64,000 bases of DNA from Actinomycetota bacterium (GTDB taxonomy: Bacteria; Actinomycetota; Actinomycetes; Propionibacteriales; Nocardioidaceae), in NCBI GenBank assembly GCA_009701885.1, contig WLJH01000008.1, positions 1-64,000 of the forward strand, given 5' to 3'. Below, in pieces: positions 24,845 through 36,056 of the stretch (its first letter is position 1; every line of letters begins with the position of its first letter). The notes below the pieces were generated by a model, which searched no databases, was not told the DNA's origin, and saw only the letters and a list, made by a program, of their open reading frames with translations. The position numbers were made by a program, and so were the translations under genes.

Positions 24845-27061
24845 TCACCTCTGCGCCCGGAACCACACGGTCCCCAGCGGCGGGAGGGAGACGTCGGCGT
24901 GGGCGGGCTGCCCGTGGTGGCCGCCCTCGACGGCCGTGACCGAGCCGAAGTTGCCCACGCCCGAGCCGGTGTAGGCCTCGGCGTCGGTGTTGAGCACCTC
25001 CGACCACTCCCCGGTGGAGGGGAAGCCGACGCGCACCCCGTGGTGCGGCACGGCCGAGAAGTTGGCCACGCACACGACGTCGGGGTGCCCGGGGGCGCGC
25101 CGCACGAAGGAGAAGACGTTCCGACCGGCGTCGTTGGCGTCCAGCCACGCGAAGCCCTCGGGGGAGTGGTCGAGCGCCCAGAGCGCGCCGGAGCCGGCGT
25201 ACGCCGTGTTGAGGTCGCGCACGAGGTCGTGGACGCCGCGGTGCTCGGGGTGGTCCAGCAGCCACCAGTCGAGCTCGCGCGACTCCGCCCACTCCGACTC
25301 CTGGCCGATCTCGCAGCCCATGAACAGCAGCTGCTTGCCGGGGTGGGCCCACATGAAGGCGAGGTAGGCGCGCAGGTTGGCCAGCTGTTGCCAGCGGTCG
25401 CCGGGCATCTTGCGCAGCAGCGAGCCCTTGCCGTGCACGACCTCGTCGTGGCTGATCGGCAGCACGAAGTTCTCCGACCACGCGTAGACCAGCGAGAACG
25501 TCATCTCCCCGTGGTGGTAGGCGCGGTGCACCGGCTCGTGGGCCATGTAGGCCAGCGAGTCGTGCATCCAGCCCATGTTCCACTTGAAGCCGAAGCCCAG
25601 GCCGTCGACGTCGGTCGGCCGCGTGACGCCCGGCCACGAGGTCGACTCCTCGGCGATCGTCACCACGCCGGGGACCCGGCGGTAGACGGTGGCGTTCATC
25701 TCCTGGAGGAACTGCACCGCCTCGAGGTTCTCGCGGCCCCCGTGGATGTTGGGCGACCACTCGCCCTCCTTGCGGGAGTAGTCGAGGTAGAGCATCGAGG
25801 CGACGCCGTCGACGCGCAGGCCGTCGGCGTGGAACTCCTCGCACCAGTAGACCGCGTTGGCGAAAAGGAAGTTGCGCACCTCGGGGCGGCCGAAGTTGAA
25901 GATGTGGCTGCCCCACTCCTGGTGCCAGCCGCGCTGCGGGTTGGGGTCCTCGTAGAGCGGGGTGCCGTCGAAGCGGGCCAGCGCCCACTCGTCGGTGGCG
26001 AAGTGGCCGGGCACCCAGTCGAGGATGACGCCGATGCCGGCCTGGTGCAGCCGGTCGACGAGCAGCCGGAAGCCGTCGGGGTCGCCGAACCGGCTGTCGG
26101 GGGCGAAGTACGACGTCACGTGGTAGCCCCACGACCCGCCGAAGGGGTGCTGCATCACCGGCATCAGCTCGACGTGGGTGAACCCGAGGTCGGACACGTA
26201 GGCGACCAGGTCGGTGGCCAGCTGCTCCCATGACCAGAGGGTGTCGTCGTAGTTCTTGCGCCACGACGCCAGGTGCACCTCGTAGGTGCTCATCGGCGCG
26301 CTCACGGCCTGCCGCTCGGCGCGCGCGGCCATCCACTCCTCGTCACCCCAGGCGTAGGAGGACTCGAAGACCTTCGAGGCGGTGCTCGCGGGCTGCTCGG
26401 CCCACTGCGCGAGCGGGTCGGCCTTCTCCCGCCAGTGGCCGTCCTGGCCCAGGATCGCGAACTTGTACGCCGTCCCGGACCCGATCCCGGGCACGAACAG
26501 CTCCCACACCCCGGACGTGCCGAGCTGGCGCATCGGGTGCTCGCGGCCGTCCCAGCCGTTGGCCTCGGACTTCAGCCGCACGCCCCGCGCCGAGGGGGCC
26601 CAGACGGCGAACGAGGTGCCGCTGACCGGCTCCTGGCCGGGGGCGTCGTAGTGGTGCACGTGCGCGCCCAGGACGGTCCACAGCTGCTCGTGACGGCCCT
26701 CGTTGACCAGGTGCAGGTCGACCTCGCCCAGCGTAGGCAGGAACCGGTAGGGGTCCTCGAGGAGCAGCGGCTCGCCGTCGTACGCCACGGAAAGGCGGTA
26801 CGCCGGGACCTCTGCCACCGGGAGCACCCCGACCCACACGCCCTCGTGCTCGTGGGTCAGCGCGACCTCCCCGAAGTCACCGACGACCGCGACCCGCGAG
26901 GCCAGCGGCTTGAGCACGCGCACGGTGACCGCGCCGTCGTGCTCGTGCGGGCCGAGCACCGCGTGCGGGTGCCCGTGCTCGCCGCGGACGAGCTGGTCGA
27001 GCTCCTCGCTGGGGACGGGCGCGGGGGCGGGTGTGCTGGCGGGCGTGCTGGCGGGGCTCAT
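24845..27061 (-). CDS. glgB: 1,4-alpha-glucan branching enzyme GlgB
   Basis: 738 residues, typical two-CBM48 actinobacterial GlgB. It introduces alpha-1,6 branches into glycogen or the GlgE polymer. After a Pro-rich N-terminus the CBM48 domain (VWAPSARGVRLKSEANGW) and the GH13 barrel follow, with catalytic Asp in VDGVASMLYL, Glu in IAEESTSWPG, and Asp in SHDEVVHGKGS. Last gene of the glgE-treS-mak-glgB operon on the minus strand; its ATG overlaps the mak stop codon (ATGA). Confidence 0.96.
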   Translation of the reverse strand: MSPASTPASTPAPAPVPSEELDQLVRGEHGHPHAVLGPHEHDGAVTVRVLKPLASRVAVVGDFGEVALTHEHEGVWVGVLPVAEVPAYRLSVAYDGEPLLLEDPYRFLPTLGEVDLHLVNEGRHEQLWTVLGAHVHHYDAPGQEPVSGTSFAVWAPSARGVRLKSEANGWDGREHPMRQLGTSGVWELFVPGIGSGTAYKFAILGQDGHWREKADPLAQWAEQPASTASKVFESSYAWGDEEWMAARAERQAVSAPMSTYEVHLASWRKNYDDTLWSWEQLATDLVAYVSDLGFTHVELMPVMQHPFGGSWGYHVTSYFAPDSRFGDPDGFRLLVDRLHQAGIGVILDWVPGHFATDEWALARFDGTPLYEDPNPQRGWHQEWGSHIFNFGRPEVRNFLFANAVYWCEEFHADGLRVDGVASMLYLDYSRKEGEWSPNIHGGRENLEAVQFLQEMNATVYRRVPGVVTIAEESTSWPGVTRPTDVDGLGFGFKWNMGWMHDSLAYMAHEPVHRAYHHGEMTFSLVYAWSENFVLPISHDEVVHGKGSLLRKMPGDRWQQLANLRAYLAFMWAHPGKQLLFMGCEIGQESEWAESRELDWWLLDHPEHRGVHDLVRDLNTAYAGSGALWALDHSPEGFAWLDANDAGRNVFSFVRRAPGHPDVVCVANFSAVPHHGVRVGFPSTGEWSEVLNTDAEAYTGSGVGNFGSVTAVEGGHHGQPAHADVSLPPLGTVWFRAQR

Positions 27062-28569
27062 GCGGCTCCGATCTCGGCCACGGCCCGGAGCGGGATGTCC
27101 ACCCAGGTCGGCCGGTTGCGGGTCTCGTAGACGGTCTCGTAGACGGCCTTGTCGGCGACGAAGGCCTCCACCAGCGTGCGCTGCTCGGGGGTCACCTCGC
27201 CACCGGCGTAGGCGACGAGGAAGTGGTTCTTGGCGCGGTTGGCCCACTCCTGGGCACGGGCGCCGCGGACCTCGCCGCCGTCGGGGTCGTCCTCGGCCCA
27301 GGTGCGCTCGACCACGCGCGGGGCGTAGTCGAAGGAGCGCAGCATCCCGGCGACGTCGCGCCAGGGGCAGTCGGGCAGCAGCCGCTCGGCCAGCGGCTTG
27401 GCCGGCTCGCCCTCGAAGTCGACGATCTTCCAGCCCAGCGAGGTGCGCAGGGTCTGGCCGAGGTGGAGGTCGCCGTGGACCCGGTGCACCGTGACGTCGC
27501 CGAGGGCGCCCACGCGGTCGAACAGGGCCTCGAGCCGCTCACCGTGCTCGGCGAGGGCGGGCGCGGCCGCGACGGCGGCGGGCAGCCGCTCGCGCATCCG
27601 TGCGGCCACCTCTCCGGCCGGCACCCGGCCGGCGCCGAAGTGCTCGACCAGCAGGTCGTGCACCGCACGCAGGGTCAGGCCGAGGCGGGTCGCCTCGCCG
27701 GCGAAGTCGCCGCCGGAGGCCGAGGCGTGCACGTCGGGCTCGGAGAAGAGGGTGCGGACGCTGGCCAGCGCCAGGTCCCACCCGTCCGAGGCGGTGCGCA
27801 GGAACTGCTGGAGCATCGCCAGCTGCACGACCTCCCCCGAGTCCGGGTCCGCGGCGTCGACCGACCCCGGCTCGACCCAGTCGACCCAGCCGTAGAGGTG
27901 GGCCACGTCGGGGGAGTCGGCGCGCGAGAGCACCTCGTGCACCTGGATGTCGGGGTTGATCCCGGGGGTCACCTTGCGGAAGACCTTGAGCAGCGCGTCC
28001 TCGCCGAAGGCCACCGAGGAGTTGGACTGCTCCCCGGAGAAGAGCGTCGAGTGCGCGGAGAGGTCGAGGTCGTGGCCGGGCAGCCGGTGGAAGGCCAGCG
28101 AGCTGGCCGGGTCGTGCAGGTTGCCGCCGGGCTGCTCCGCCGCCGCCGCGAAGGCGTGCTGCCAGGCGGCCATCGCCTCCCGGTCGTGGAGCGCGTCGTA
28201 GGCGTGGACCCAGCCCACCCCCGGCTCCTCCCACCAGCCGACGAAGGCGTGCTCGAGCCGCGCCTCGGCGTCGGTGTAGAGGGCCAGCGGGACCTGGTAG
28301 TGCTCCACGGCGTCGGGCGCACCGGGCTCGACGTCGGTGTAGGTCACCTCGACCAGGTGCAGGGCCACCCGCGGCTCGGCCGGGCCACCGGTCGCCGCGC
28401 GGGTCTGGGTCCCGGGCACCTCGCCGAGCCTGCGTACGCCGGTGACGGAGGAGGGGCGGCCCTTGCCGGCGTACCAGCGGGTGCGCGCGAGGTAGTCGGC
28501 CAGGACCTGGCGGTCGAGGTGGTCGGTCTCCGGGCTCAGCCCCGGACGGGCATCGTCGGGCTCGCTCAC
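27058..28569 (-). CDS. mak: Maltokinase (Pep2/Mak)
   Basis: 503 residues. It phosphorylates maltose at C1 with ATP, giving maltose-1-phosphate for GlgE. Recognisable segments: [30 protein letters not shown], the Brenner-type [11 protein letters not shown] with the Asp and downstream [33 protein letters not shown] (catalytic and metal ligands). The GTG overlaps the treS stop (GTGA); its stop overlaps glgB (ATGA). In many mycobacteria treS and mak are fused or adjacent, consistent with direct channelling of maltose. The upstream sequence in frame is antisense-like and is not counted. Confidence 0.93.
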   Translation of the reverse strand: MSEPDDARPGLSPETDHLDRQVLADYLARTRWYAGKGRPSSVTGVRRLGEVPGTQTRAATGGPAEPRVALHLVEVTYTDVEPGAPDAVEHYQVPLALYTDAEARLEHAFVGWWEEPGVGWVHAYDALHDREAMAAWQHAFAAAAEQPGGNLHDPASSLAFHRLPGHDLDLSAHSTLFSGEQSNSSVAFGEDALLKVFRKVTPGINPDIQVHEVLSRADSPDVAHLYGWVDWVEPGSVDAADPDSGEVVQLAMLQQFLRTASDGWDLALASVRTLFSEPDVHASASGGDFAGEATRLGLTLRAVHDLLVEHFGAGRVPAGEVAARMRERLPAAVAAAPALAEHGERLEALFDRVGALGDVTVHRVHGDLHLGQTLRTSLGWKIVDFEGEPAKPLAERLLPDCPWRDVAGMLRSFDYAPRVVERTWAEDDPDGGEVRGARAQEWANRAKNHFLVAYAGGEVTPEQRTLVEAFVADKAVYETVYETRNRPTWVDIPLRAVAEIGAA

Positions 28570-30314
28570 AGCAGCTGGTCCTCCTCGTGGTGGCCCTCGG
28601 GCGTGGTCAGCCGGAACCAGTAGAAGCCGTACCCGGCCAGCGTCAGGAGGTACGGCAGCTCGCCCACCTGGGGGAACGGCACGTTGCCGAGCAGCTCGAC
28701 CGGCCGGCGGCCCTCGAAGCGGCGCAGGTCCAGCTCGACCGGCTGCGGGAAGCGGGAGAGGTTGTTGACGCAGAGGATCACGTCCTCCTCGCCGGTCGCC
28801 GGGTCGGTCCACTCCCGCACGTAGGACAGCACGCAGGAGTTGGAGCCTCCGAGGTCGTGGAAGGTGCCGAGCCCGAACGCCGGGTGGTGGCGGCGGGCGG
28901 CGAGCATCCGGCGGGTCCAGTGCAGCAGCGAGGAGGGGTTCTCCATCTGCGCCTCGACGTTGACCGACTCGTAGCCGTAGATCGCGTCCTGCACCACCGG
29001 CAGGTCGAGCCGGCCGGGGTTGGCCGAGGAGAAGCCGGCGTTGCGGTCGCCGGTCCACTGCATGGGGGTGCGCACGCCGTCGCGGTCACCGAGCCAGATG
29101 TTGTCGCCCATCCCGATCTCGTCGCCGTAGTAGAGCACCGGGCTGCCGGGCAGCGAGAGGAGCAGGGCGTTGAACAGCTCGATCTGGTTGGTGTCGTTGT
29201 CCAGCAGCGGGGCCAGCCGGCGGCGGATGCCGATGTTGGCCTTCATCCGCGGGTCCTTGGCGTACTCCGACCACATGTAGTCGCGGTCCTCGTCGGTGAC
29301 CATCTCGAGCGTCAGCTCGTCGTGGTTGCGCAGGAAGATGCCCCACTGGCAGGTGTCGGGGATCGCCGGGGTCTGCTCGAGGATCTCCGAGATCGGGTAG
29401 CGCGACTCCCGTCGCACCGCCATGAAGATGCGCGGCATGACGGGGAAGTGGAAGGCCATGTGGCACTCGTCGCCGCCGACGGAGAAGTCGCCGAAGTACT
29501 CCACCACGTCCTGCGGCCACTGGTTGGCCTCGCACAGCAGCACCCGGCCGGGGTACTCCTCGTCGACGACCCGACGCACCTTCTTGAGGAACTCGTGGGT
29601 CTCGGGCAGGTTCTCGCCGTTGGTGCCGGGCCGCTCGTAGAGGTAGGGCACGGCGTCGAGCCGGAAGCCGTCCAGGCCCATGTCGAGCCAGAAGCGCAGC
29701 GCGTCGAGGATCGCGTCGTGCACGGCCGGGTTGTCGAAGTTGAGGTCGGGCTGGTGGTGGAAGAACCGGTGCCAGAAGTACTGCCCGCGCACCGGGTCCC
29801 AGGTCCAGTTCGAGGGCTCGGTGTCGACGAAGATGACCCGGGCGTCCTGGTAGAGCTCGTCGGTGTCGGACCAGACGTAGAAGTCGCCGTACGGGCCGTC
29901 GGGGTCGCTGCGGCTGGCCTGGAACCACGGGTGCTGGTCGCTGGTGTGGTTCATGACGAAGTCGATGATCACGCGGATGCCGCGGGCGTGCGCCTCGTCG
30001 AGGAAGTGGTGGAAGTCGTCGATCGTGCCGACCGCGGGCAGCACGCCCTCGTAGTCGGCGACGTCGTACCCGCCGTCGCGCAGCGGGGAGGGGAAGAACG
30101 GCGGCACCCACAGGCAGTCCACGCCCAGCCATTGCAGGTAGTCGAGCTTCTCGACCAGGCCCTTGAAGTCGCCGGTGCCGTCGCCGTTGGAGTCGCGGAA
30201 GGAGCGGACCAGGACCTCGTAGAAGACGGCGGTCTTGAACCAGTCGGGCGTGCTGTGCGCGGCCTCGGTCACGTCCACTCCCGAGTCGGTGGTCTCGTGC
30301 GGGGCCTGGGTCAT
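28566..30314 (-). CDS. treS: Trehalose synthase/maltose isomerase TreS
   Basis: 582 residues, GH13 subfamily 16. It interconverts trehalose and maltose; maltose then feeds maltokinase and GlgE. Motifs: [19 protein letters not shown] near residue 40, [10 protein letters not shown], catalytic Asp in [15 protein letters not shown], Glu in LLCEANQWP, and [13 protein letters not shown] start; the gene overlaps glgE and mak by 4 bp each, so all are one operon. The ATG at 30314 sits at the start of an acidic linker before the domain, a normal family N-terminus. Length agrees with family. Confidence 0.95.
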   Translation of the reverse strand: MTQAPHETTDSGVDVTEAAHSTPDWFKTAVFYEVLVRSFRDSNGDGTGDFKGLVEKLDYLQWLGVDCLWVPPFFPSPLRDGGYDVADYEGVLPAVGTIDDFHHFLDEAHARGIRVIIDFVMNHTSDQHPWFQASRSDPDGPYGDFYVWSDTDELYQDARVIFVDTEPSNWTWDPVRGQYFWHRFFHHQPDLNFDNPAVHDAILDALRFWLDMGLDGFRLDAVPYLYERPGTNGENLPETHEFLKKVRRVVDEEYPGRVLLCEANQWPQDVVEYFGDFSVGGDECHMAFHFPVMPRIFMAVRRESRYPISEILEQTPAIPDTCQWGIFLRNHDELTLEMVTDEDRDYMWSEYAKDPRMKANIGIRRRLAPLLDNDTNQIELFNALLLSLPGSPVLYYGDEIGMGDNIWLGDRDGVRTPMQWTGDRNAGFSSANPGRLDLPVVQDAIYGYESVNVEAQMENPSSLLHWTRRMLAARRHHPAFGLGTFHDLGGSNSCVLSYVREWTDPATGEEDVILCVNNLSRFPQPVELDLRRFEGRRPVELLGNVPFPQVGELPYLLTLAGYGFYWFRLTTPEGHHEEDQLL

Positions 30315-32299
30315 GCGCCTCTCCTGACGGTCAGCACGTGGGCTGGTTCGTGGTGGGGGTCGAGCCGGACGTAGTTGTGCTGGCCCCAGGACCAGTCGGC
30401 CCCGGTGACCTCGTCGTGCACGACGTACCGCTCGCCCCAGTCCATGCCCAGGGCCGGCAGGTCGATGTGGACGGTGGTCTCGCGCGTGGCGTGCGGGTCG
30501 AGGTTGACGACCACGATGACGGTGTCGCTGTCGGGGTCGCCGACCACGGCCTGCTTGGCGTAGACCAGCACGTTCTCGTCGTCGCTGGAGTGGACGGTCA
30601 GGTTGCGCAGCAGCTGCAGCGAGCGGTGCTCGCGGCGCACCCGGTTGAGCATCGAGAGGTACGGCGCCAGCGTCCGCCCCTCGGCCTCGGCGCCCTCCCA
30701 GTCGCGGACCCGCACCTGGAACTTCTCGGTGTCGAGGTACTCCTCCGAGCCGGGCTTCACCGCCACGTGCTCGAACAGCTCGTAGCCGGAGTAGACGCCC
30801 CACGTCGGTGAGCTGGTCGCCGCGAGCGCCGCCCGGACCTTGAACGCCGCCGGCCCGCCGTACTGGAGGTAGGCGTGGAGGATGTCAGGGGTGTTGACGA
30901 AGAAGTTCGGCCGCATCAGGTGGTCGGTCTCACGGCTCAGCTCGCGCAGGTAGTCCTCGATCTCCCACTTCGCGGTGCGCCAGGTGAAGTAGGTGTAGCT
31001 CTGGTGGAAGCCGACCGCGCCGAGCCCGCGCATCATCGCGGGCTTGGTGAAGGCCTCGGCGAGGAACAGCACGTCGGGATCGGTGCGGCGCACCTCCTTG
31101 AGCAGCCACTCCCAGAAGGCGACCGGCTTGGTGTGCGGGTTGTCGACGCGGAAGATCCGCACCCCGTGCGACATCCAGAGCTTCACCACGCGCAGGACCT
31201 CGCGGCAGATGCCGGTCGGGTCGTTGTCGAAGTTGATGGGGTAGATGTCCTGGTACTTCTTCGGCGGGTTCTCCGCGTAGGCGATCGAGCCGTCGGCGCG
31301 CGTGGTGAAGAACTCCGGGTGCTCGGTGACCCACGGGTGGTCGGGTGCGGCCTGCAGCGCGAGGTCCAGCGCGACCTCGAGGCCCAGGCTCCTGGCGTGC
31401 GCGACGAAGGCGTCGAAGTCGGCCATGGTGCCGAGGTCGGGGTGGATCGCGTCGTGCCCGCCGTCCTTGGACCCGATCGCCCACGGCGAGCCCGGGTCGT
31501 CGGGGCCCGGGGTGAGGGTGTTGTTGGGGCCCTTGCGGTTGACCTCGCCGATCGGGTGGATCGGCGGCAGGTAGACGACGTCGAAGCCCATCGCCCTCGC
31601 CCGGTCCAGGCCGGTCACGGCGGTGCGGAAGGTGCCGCTGGTGATCTTCCCGGTGACCGGGTCCTTCGTGGCGCCCTCGGACCGCGGGAAGAACTCGTAC
31701 CAGCTGCCGAACAGCGCGCGCTCCCGGTCGGCGTACGCCGGGTAGGGGCCCTCGACGGTCAGCAGCTCGCGCAGGGGGTGGGCCAGCAGGACGGCGTCCA
31801 GCTCCGGGTCCTGGAGCGCGGCCAGGCGGGCCCCGGCCGGGCGCCCGGTGTCCGAGGCGGCCAGCACGGCGCCCTCGAGGACCTCGCGCGCCTTCGTCTC
31901 CTCGGGGGGCAGCTCGGCGAGGACCCGCTCGAAGAGCAGTCGGCCCTCGGTGAACATCAGCTCCACGTCGACCCCGGCCGGGATCTTGATGCCCGCGTCG
32001 TGCTGCCAGGTGGCCAGCGGGTCGGACCAGGCGTGCACCTCGAACGTCCACGCCCCTTCCACGTCGGGGGTGACCCAGGCGAGGTACTCGTTGGGCTCGG
32101 GGCTGGGCAGGTGCATGCGCACCGGGGCCCGCCGGGTGCCCGTGGGGTCGATCAGGACGACCTCCGCCGCCAGCGCGTCGTGGCCCTCCCGGAAGACCGT
32201 CGCGGTCACGGGGAAGGGCTCGCCGACGGTCGCCTTGGCGGGCTGACGTCCGAGGTCCACCAGGGGCATCACGTTCATGACGGGGATGCGTCCGACCAT
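30311..32299 (-). CDS. glgE: Maltosyltransferase GlgE (alpha-1,4-glucan:maltose-1-P maltosyltransferase)
   Basis: 662 residues, GH13_3. It extends alpha-1,4-glucan with maltosyl units from maltose-1-phosphate. Domains: N-terminal beta domain ([19 protein letters not shown]), catalytic barrel with [18 protein letters not shown], the nucleophile Asp in [12 protein letters not shown], Glu in FLAEAFTKP, and [10 protein letters not shown] with the third Asp. First gene of the glgE-treS-mak-glgB operon, the order known from Streptomyces. The ATG at 32299 (MVGRIPV) fits known N-termini; no obvious strong ribosome-binding site or promoter is visible. Confidence 0.95.
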   Translation of the reverse strand: MVGRIPVMNVMPLVDLGRQPAKATVGEPFPVTATVFREGHDALAAEVVLIDPTGTRRAPVRMHLPSPEPNEYLAWVTPDVEGAWTFEVHAWSDPLATWQHDAGIKIPAGVDVELMFTEGRLLFERVLAELPPEETKAREVLEGAVLAASDTGRPAGARLAALQDPELDAVLLAHPLRELLTVEGPYPAYADRERALFGSWYEFFPRSEGATKDPVTGKITSGTFRTAVTGLDRARAMGFDVVYLPPIHPIGEVNRKGPNNTLTPGPDDPGSPWAIGSKDGGHDAIHPDLGTMADFDAFVAHARSLGLEVALDLALQAAPDHPWVTEHPEFFTTRADGSIAYAENPPKKYQDIYPINFDNDPTGICREVLRVVKLWMSHGVRIFRVDNPHTKPVAFWEWLLKEVRRTDPDVLFLAEAFTKPAMMRGLGAVGFHQSYTYFTWRTAKWEIEDYLRELSRETDHLMRPNFFVNTPDILHAYLQYGGPAAFKVRAALAATSSPTWGVYSGYELFEHVAVKPGSEEYLDTEKFQVRVRDWEGAEAEGRTLAPYLSMLNRVRREHRSLQLLRNLTVHSSDDENVLVYAKQAVVGDPDSDTVIVVVNLDPHATRETTVHIDLPALGMDWGERYVVHDEVTGADWSWGQHNYVRLDPHHEPAHVLTVRRGA

Positions 32300-32376
32300 G
32301 CGCACTACCCAACCGGCTGCCCCCAGCAGGTGCAAGCGGCCCCCGGGGTGAGGGAGCGCCACGGCCGACCACGACG

Positions 32377-32415
32377 ACGGGCGGGCAGCCCACCGTGGTG
32401 GTGCTGCCCGCCCGT
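32377..32415 (-). terminator. Hairpin terminator after M36 protease gene
   Basis: ACGGGCGGGCAGC and GCTGCCCGCCCGT, 13-bp perfect arms, with an inner CCACC/GGTGG stem around a 2-nt tip. It ends 33 bp past the protease stop and also isolates the glgE operon start from readthrough. Confidence 0.75.
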
Positions 32416-32447
32416 GCCGATGTCAGCCTGTGGGGAAGATCTCCCCG

Positions 32448-35400
32448 CTACCGGCTGAAGACCTGCAGCTCGGCGGCGTGCACGATCGTCCCGCGGTCCG
32501 ACCCGGTGGCGCAGTCGGTGGTGGTGATCGGGTCGTTGTCGAGCTCGCCGGCGTACCCCTTGAACCCGGTGCACTGGTTCTCCAGGGTCACCAGGCGCAC
32601 CGCAGCCGCGCGGGCCGGCCTCGGGAGCCGGAAGGAGCGCATGGCCTGGGTGGGGGCGGTCGGGCGCGGGCGCACCGAGGGGAACGCGTCGGGTGCGGAG
32701 GTGAACACCCGGGTCCAGCGGGCCTTGCTGCTCTCGCAGCCCGAGGTGCAGACCTCGATCGCGAACCGGCGCAACGCGGTGAAGCGCGAGCCGGAGGCCT
32801 GGTCGACGTCCTCGGGACCGTCGACCGGGTTCAGCAGGGCGCTGACCTGGACCCGACGGATGGTCGAGGTGCCGCCGGCGAGGTCCACCGCGACGTACGG
32901 GTTGGACTCGTCGACGTTCTCGGCCGTGATGCCGGCCCAGTTGGTGTCCTCGGTGCCGTCGATCAGCGCCTCGGTCTTGAGTGAGCCCGGGGTCGCGTCG
33001 ATGACCTTCGCGCCGGCCGCGCCCGCTGCGAGGTTGCGGTGCTCGGGCATCCGCACGGTGCGGGTCTCGCCCGCGCGCAGCTGCAGGGTCGTCCGGTGGA
33101 AGCCGCCCTTGCGGGACACGTAGATGACGTCGTACGTGCCCGGCGCGAAGCGGGCGGTGGACGAGATCCGCTTGGTGCGCGGGTCGGTGTCGGCCGCCGG
33201 CGAGGTGCGGGCCTCGAACATGCCGACGAAGACCTGCGTGGGGCCGTTGCCGCCGGTGAAGCGGACCGTGGCGTTGGGCTCCTTCGGGGTGGCGAAGCCA
33301 CCGGTCACGTCGCTCTCGTCGGCCTTGGCGATGGTGGCGTTCGCCCCCATGCCACGGCGGGCGAAGGCGCGCCACATGACCTGCTGGTTCTCGCCACCGA
33401 AGCGCATCCGGTCCGCGGCCAGCATGGCGTCGCGGGCGTCGAGCATCGTGGTGCTGCCCTGCTGGAGCAGGAAGGCGTCGAAGAGCAGCTGGATCCAGCG
33501 GCGGTTGCCGGGGCAGAACTGCGGGGCCACGGGGGAGGCGTTGGGCGTGCCCTCCGCGCAGGCGACCTGCAGCTTCTTGTCCCGGTAGGGGAAGCGGGCG
33601 TCCCACTTCTCCACCAGGGCCTGGCGGACCTCCCACTGGGTGCCGCTCCAGATCTCGCCGTCGGCGTGGACCTGCACCCCGAGGGTGTCGTAGCCGTAGT
33701 TGGAGTAGTTGAGCGGGTTGCGGTTGATGGAGAAGTTGCGGATCGCGGTCGTCTTGTTGCCGGTCGCGTAGACGCCGACGGCCCAGATGTTGCCGCCGTT
33801 GTCGTAGCCGTGGCTGAACTGGTACTCCGCGGCGACCAGGTCGCCCCACGACTCGCCCATCGCGCCGCCCTGCTGGGAGCCGATGCCCTCGTCCGGGCCG
33901 GCGATCATCCGGTTGGAGATGGCGTGGGTGTACTCGTGGCCGACGATGCCCATGTCCAGGCTGCCGTCGGTGCACGGGGCGTAGAACGCGCCCGCGGCCG
34001 GCTGGAAGAGGTACTGGTTGGTGATGCCCGGCACGCCGTCCTGCAGCGTGACCTGGTTGGCGTTGTTGCGACCGGTGGCGACGCCGGTCGCGTCGAAGAC
34101 CGGGGAGGTGAGCGCGCCGGCCTGGACGTTGCCGATCTCCTGGTCCGCCCCGACGCCGCCCTTGCCGAAGTTGTCCAGCTGCATGTTGTAGTTGGCCTCG
34201 GTGAAGCCGAGGTAGTAGCTGTAGTCGTGCATCCGGTTGTGGGACACGAACAGGTTGCCGGTCACGTAGTTGACGTCGTTGCCGCCCGGCACGAGGTTCG
34301 TCGGGGCGCAGCCCGACTCGTTCCAGGCGTCGGTGAACTCACCGGTGTAGTCGCGCACCGGGGAGATCGGGGCCTGGAAGAGGCCGCCCGGGGTGAGCGG
34401 GCTGACCCAGGCCTCGTGGGTGTTGGCGTTGTTGCCGAGCGTGGTCATCGAGGAGAGGCCCGCCACGTTGACCTGGTCCCAGGCGAGAGGGGAGGCGACG
34501 TTGGCGAACGGACCGGTGGGCTCGGTGCAGCCCTCGGTGGCGGTCCAGCAGCCGACCACGTCGTTGGAGGGGGTCGTGCCGACCTTGGTCGAGGACATCG
34601 ACGGGTTGGCCGGGAAGTAGCTCCAGGTGGGGGCGAAGGCCGCGCCGCCGGGGGTGGGCGCACCCGTGTCGGAGGTGGTGACCAGCAGCGCGTACATGCC
34701 GAGGACGGCCGAGGCCTCGTCGAAGGGGCAGACCTGGGCGGAGTAGACACCGGCCGGCAGCGGCTCGGGCGCGGTGTAGGTCGCGACCTCGGGGCTGGTG
34801 AGCAGGTCACCGGTGAAGAGCAGGCGGTCCTTCGGGCCGAAGAACTTCACCACGACGTCGTCGAGCGGCAGCGCCAGGGCGACCGCGGTGAGGGTGCGGG
34901 TGGCGTCGTCGGTCAGCTCGAAGGGGTGCTTCGGGCCGCACTCGGTGCCGGTGAACGCGCCCTGGAAGACCTCCTGGACGGAGTCGTTCTCGACCTGGTG
35001 GGCTCGGTGCAGGACGTCGCCGGTGACGGCGTCGACCATCAGCGTGTAGGCGAAGGCGTGGCCGTCGGTGTTGTCGACGACGTTGGTCTCGTAGACCGGG
35101 CGCACTGTGCCGTCGGCGAGGGCGAGCGCCCGCAGGCGGACCTGCTGCTGCTCGGAGAAGCCGGGCACGGCCAGCCGGGTCCAGGCGACGACGCCCGCGG
35201 TGGCCTCGTCGAGGGTCTCGACGATCTTGGACAGCACCGAGCCGGTGATGGAGCGACCGACGTTGGCGGCGGCCTCGACCCACGCCTGGACCGGGCTCAG
35301 CTCGGCGGCGGGGACGGAGGTGCCGTCGGCGACCCGGGCGAGGGAGGAGGAGACGTAGGCGATCTCGCCGCGGGAGACACCCACGGTCACCATCGAGCCG

Positions 35401-35945
35401 ATCGCGGGGGACAGGTCGCCGAAGCGCTGGCGCAGGAGCACGGCGTGGCCGGCGGGCGCGGTCGGGCGACCCTGGGCGTCGGGGTAGCTCGCCAGCTCCT
35501 GGGCGTTGACCACCTCCAGGTCGCCCATCGCCGCGCGGGTCAGGCCGAAGAGGCTCGCGTGGTCCTCCAGGAAGGCGCGGGCAGCACGCACCGGGTCGGG
35601 AGAGGTGGCCCGCGCCAGCGCGCCGTCGGTGGGCAGCAGCGAGGCCGGGGTGCCGAGGGCGTTCCAGCGCAGGGTCGTCGGCCCGAGCCGGTCGGCCGCG
35701 GCCAGCTGGGCGCGCGTGGGCAGCACCCGTCCCCGCAGGTCGAGGTCGGAGAGGCCGGGGACGGTGTCGCCGATGGTCGAGACCAGGTCACCGACGATGT
35801 CGCCGCGGTCGGCCGTGGCCAGGGAGGCGGTGGCGGAGGCAGGGGCGAGGGCGGGGAGCTGCGCGAGGCCCGGGACCAGGGTGGTGGTCAGCAGGGCGAG
35901 GGCGACCGTCGTACGGCGGCCCCGGCGCGAGGGAGCGATGGGCAT
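32448..35945 (-). CDS. Secreted M36 (fungalysin) metallopeptidase with C-terminal discoidin-like domain
   Basis: 1165 residues. Signal peptide (basic start, then TVALALLTTTLVPGLA), an FTP/PepSY propeptide (~60-340), then the M36 catalytic domain with zinc motif HEYTH (VGHEYTHAISN) and the downstream Glu in GESWGDLVAAEYQF. Disulfide-prone cysteines occur in the mature part. After ~residue 990 an F5/8-type (discoidin) module starts at NLAAGAAGAKVID and contains TNWAGI. It should digest extracellular protein. Starts at 35945 (ATG) and 35954 (GTG) are possible. It is divergent from glgP; the shared 147-bp region holds the repeats at 36003 and the palindrome at 36057. Confidence 0.9.
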   Translation of the reverse strand: MPIAPSRRGRRTTVALALLTTTLVPGLAQLPALAPASATASLATADRGDIVGDLVSTIGDTVPGLSDLDLRGRVLPTRAQLAAADRLGPTTLRWNALGTPASLLPTDGALARATSPDPVRAARAFLEDHASLFGLTRAAMGDLEVVNAQELASYPDAQGRPTAPAGHAVLLRQRFGDLSPAIGSMVTVGVSRGEIAYVSSSLARVADGTSVPAAELSPVQAWVEAAANVGRSITGSVLSKIVETLDEATAGVVAWTRLAVPGFSEQQQVRLRALALADGTVRPVYETNVVDNTDGHAFAYTLMVDAVTGDVLHRAHQVENDSVQEVFQGAFTGTECGPKHPFELTDDATRTLTAVALALPLDDVVVKFFGPKDRLLFTGDLLTSPEVATYTAPEPLPAGVYSAQVCPFDEASAVLGMYALLVTTSDTGAPTPGGAAFAPTWSYFPANPSMSSTKVGTTPSNDVVGCWTATEGCTEPTGPFANVASPLAWDQVNVAGLSSMTTLGNNANTHEAWVSPLTPGGLFQAPISPVRDYTGEFTDAWNESGCAPTNLVPGGNDVNYVTGNLFVSHNRMHDYSYYLGFTEANYNMQLDNFGKGGVGADQEIGNVQAGALTSPVFDATGVATGRNNANQVTLQDGVPGITNQYLFQPAAGAFYAPCTDGSLDMGIVGHEYTHAISNRMIAGPDEGIGSQQGGAMGESWGDLVAAEYQFSHGYDNGGNIWAVGVYATGNKTTAIRNFSINRNPLNYSNYGYDTLGVQVHADGEIWSGTQWEVRQALVEKWDARFPYRDKKLQVACAEGTPNASPVAPQFCPGNRRWIQLLFDAFLLQQGSTTMLDARDAMLAADRMRFGGENQQVMWRAFARRGMGANATIAKADESDVTGGFATPKEPNATVRFTGGNGPTQVFVGMFEARTSPAADTDPRTKRISSTARFAPGTYDVIYVSRKGGFHRTTLQLRAGETRTVRMPEHRNLAAGAAGAKVIDATPGSLKTEALIDGTEDTNWAGITAENVDESNPYVAVDLAGGTSTIRRVQVSALLNPVDGPEDVDQASGSRFTALRRFAIEVCTSGCESSKARWTRVFTSAPDAFPSVRPRPTAPTQAMRSFRLPRPARAAAVRLVTLENQCTGFKGYAGELDNDPITTTDCATGSDRGTIVHAAELQVFSR

Positions 35946-36002
35946 GGCCTGCACAACGCCGGTCGCTCACGGTGGTTATGCGCGACGTCCGTCTGGACCC
36001 GG

Positions 36003-36035
36003 CCGTCACCGGACCGTGACCGCTCCGTGACCCGT
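36003..36035. promoter_or_regulatory. Three tandem 11-bp repeats, GTnAC-N6 pattern
   Basis: CCGTCACCGGA, CCGTGACCGCT and CCGTGACCCGT follow without gap. GTCAC/GTGAC therefore recur every 11 bp, the arrangement bound by OmpR-family regulators such as GlnR, MtrA or PhoP. The repeats lie between the M36 protease and glgP starts, about 60 bp from each. Confidence 0.6.
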
Positions 36036-36056
36036 CCAGTCCGCGGAGCGTCAGTG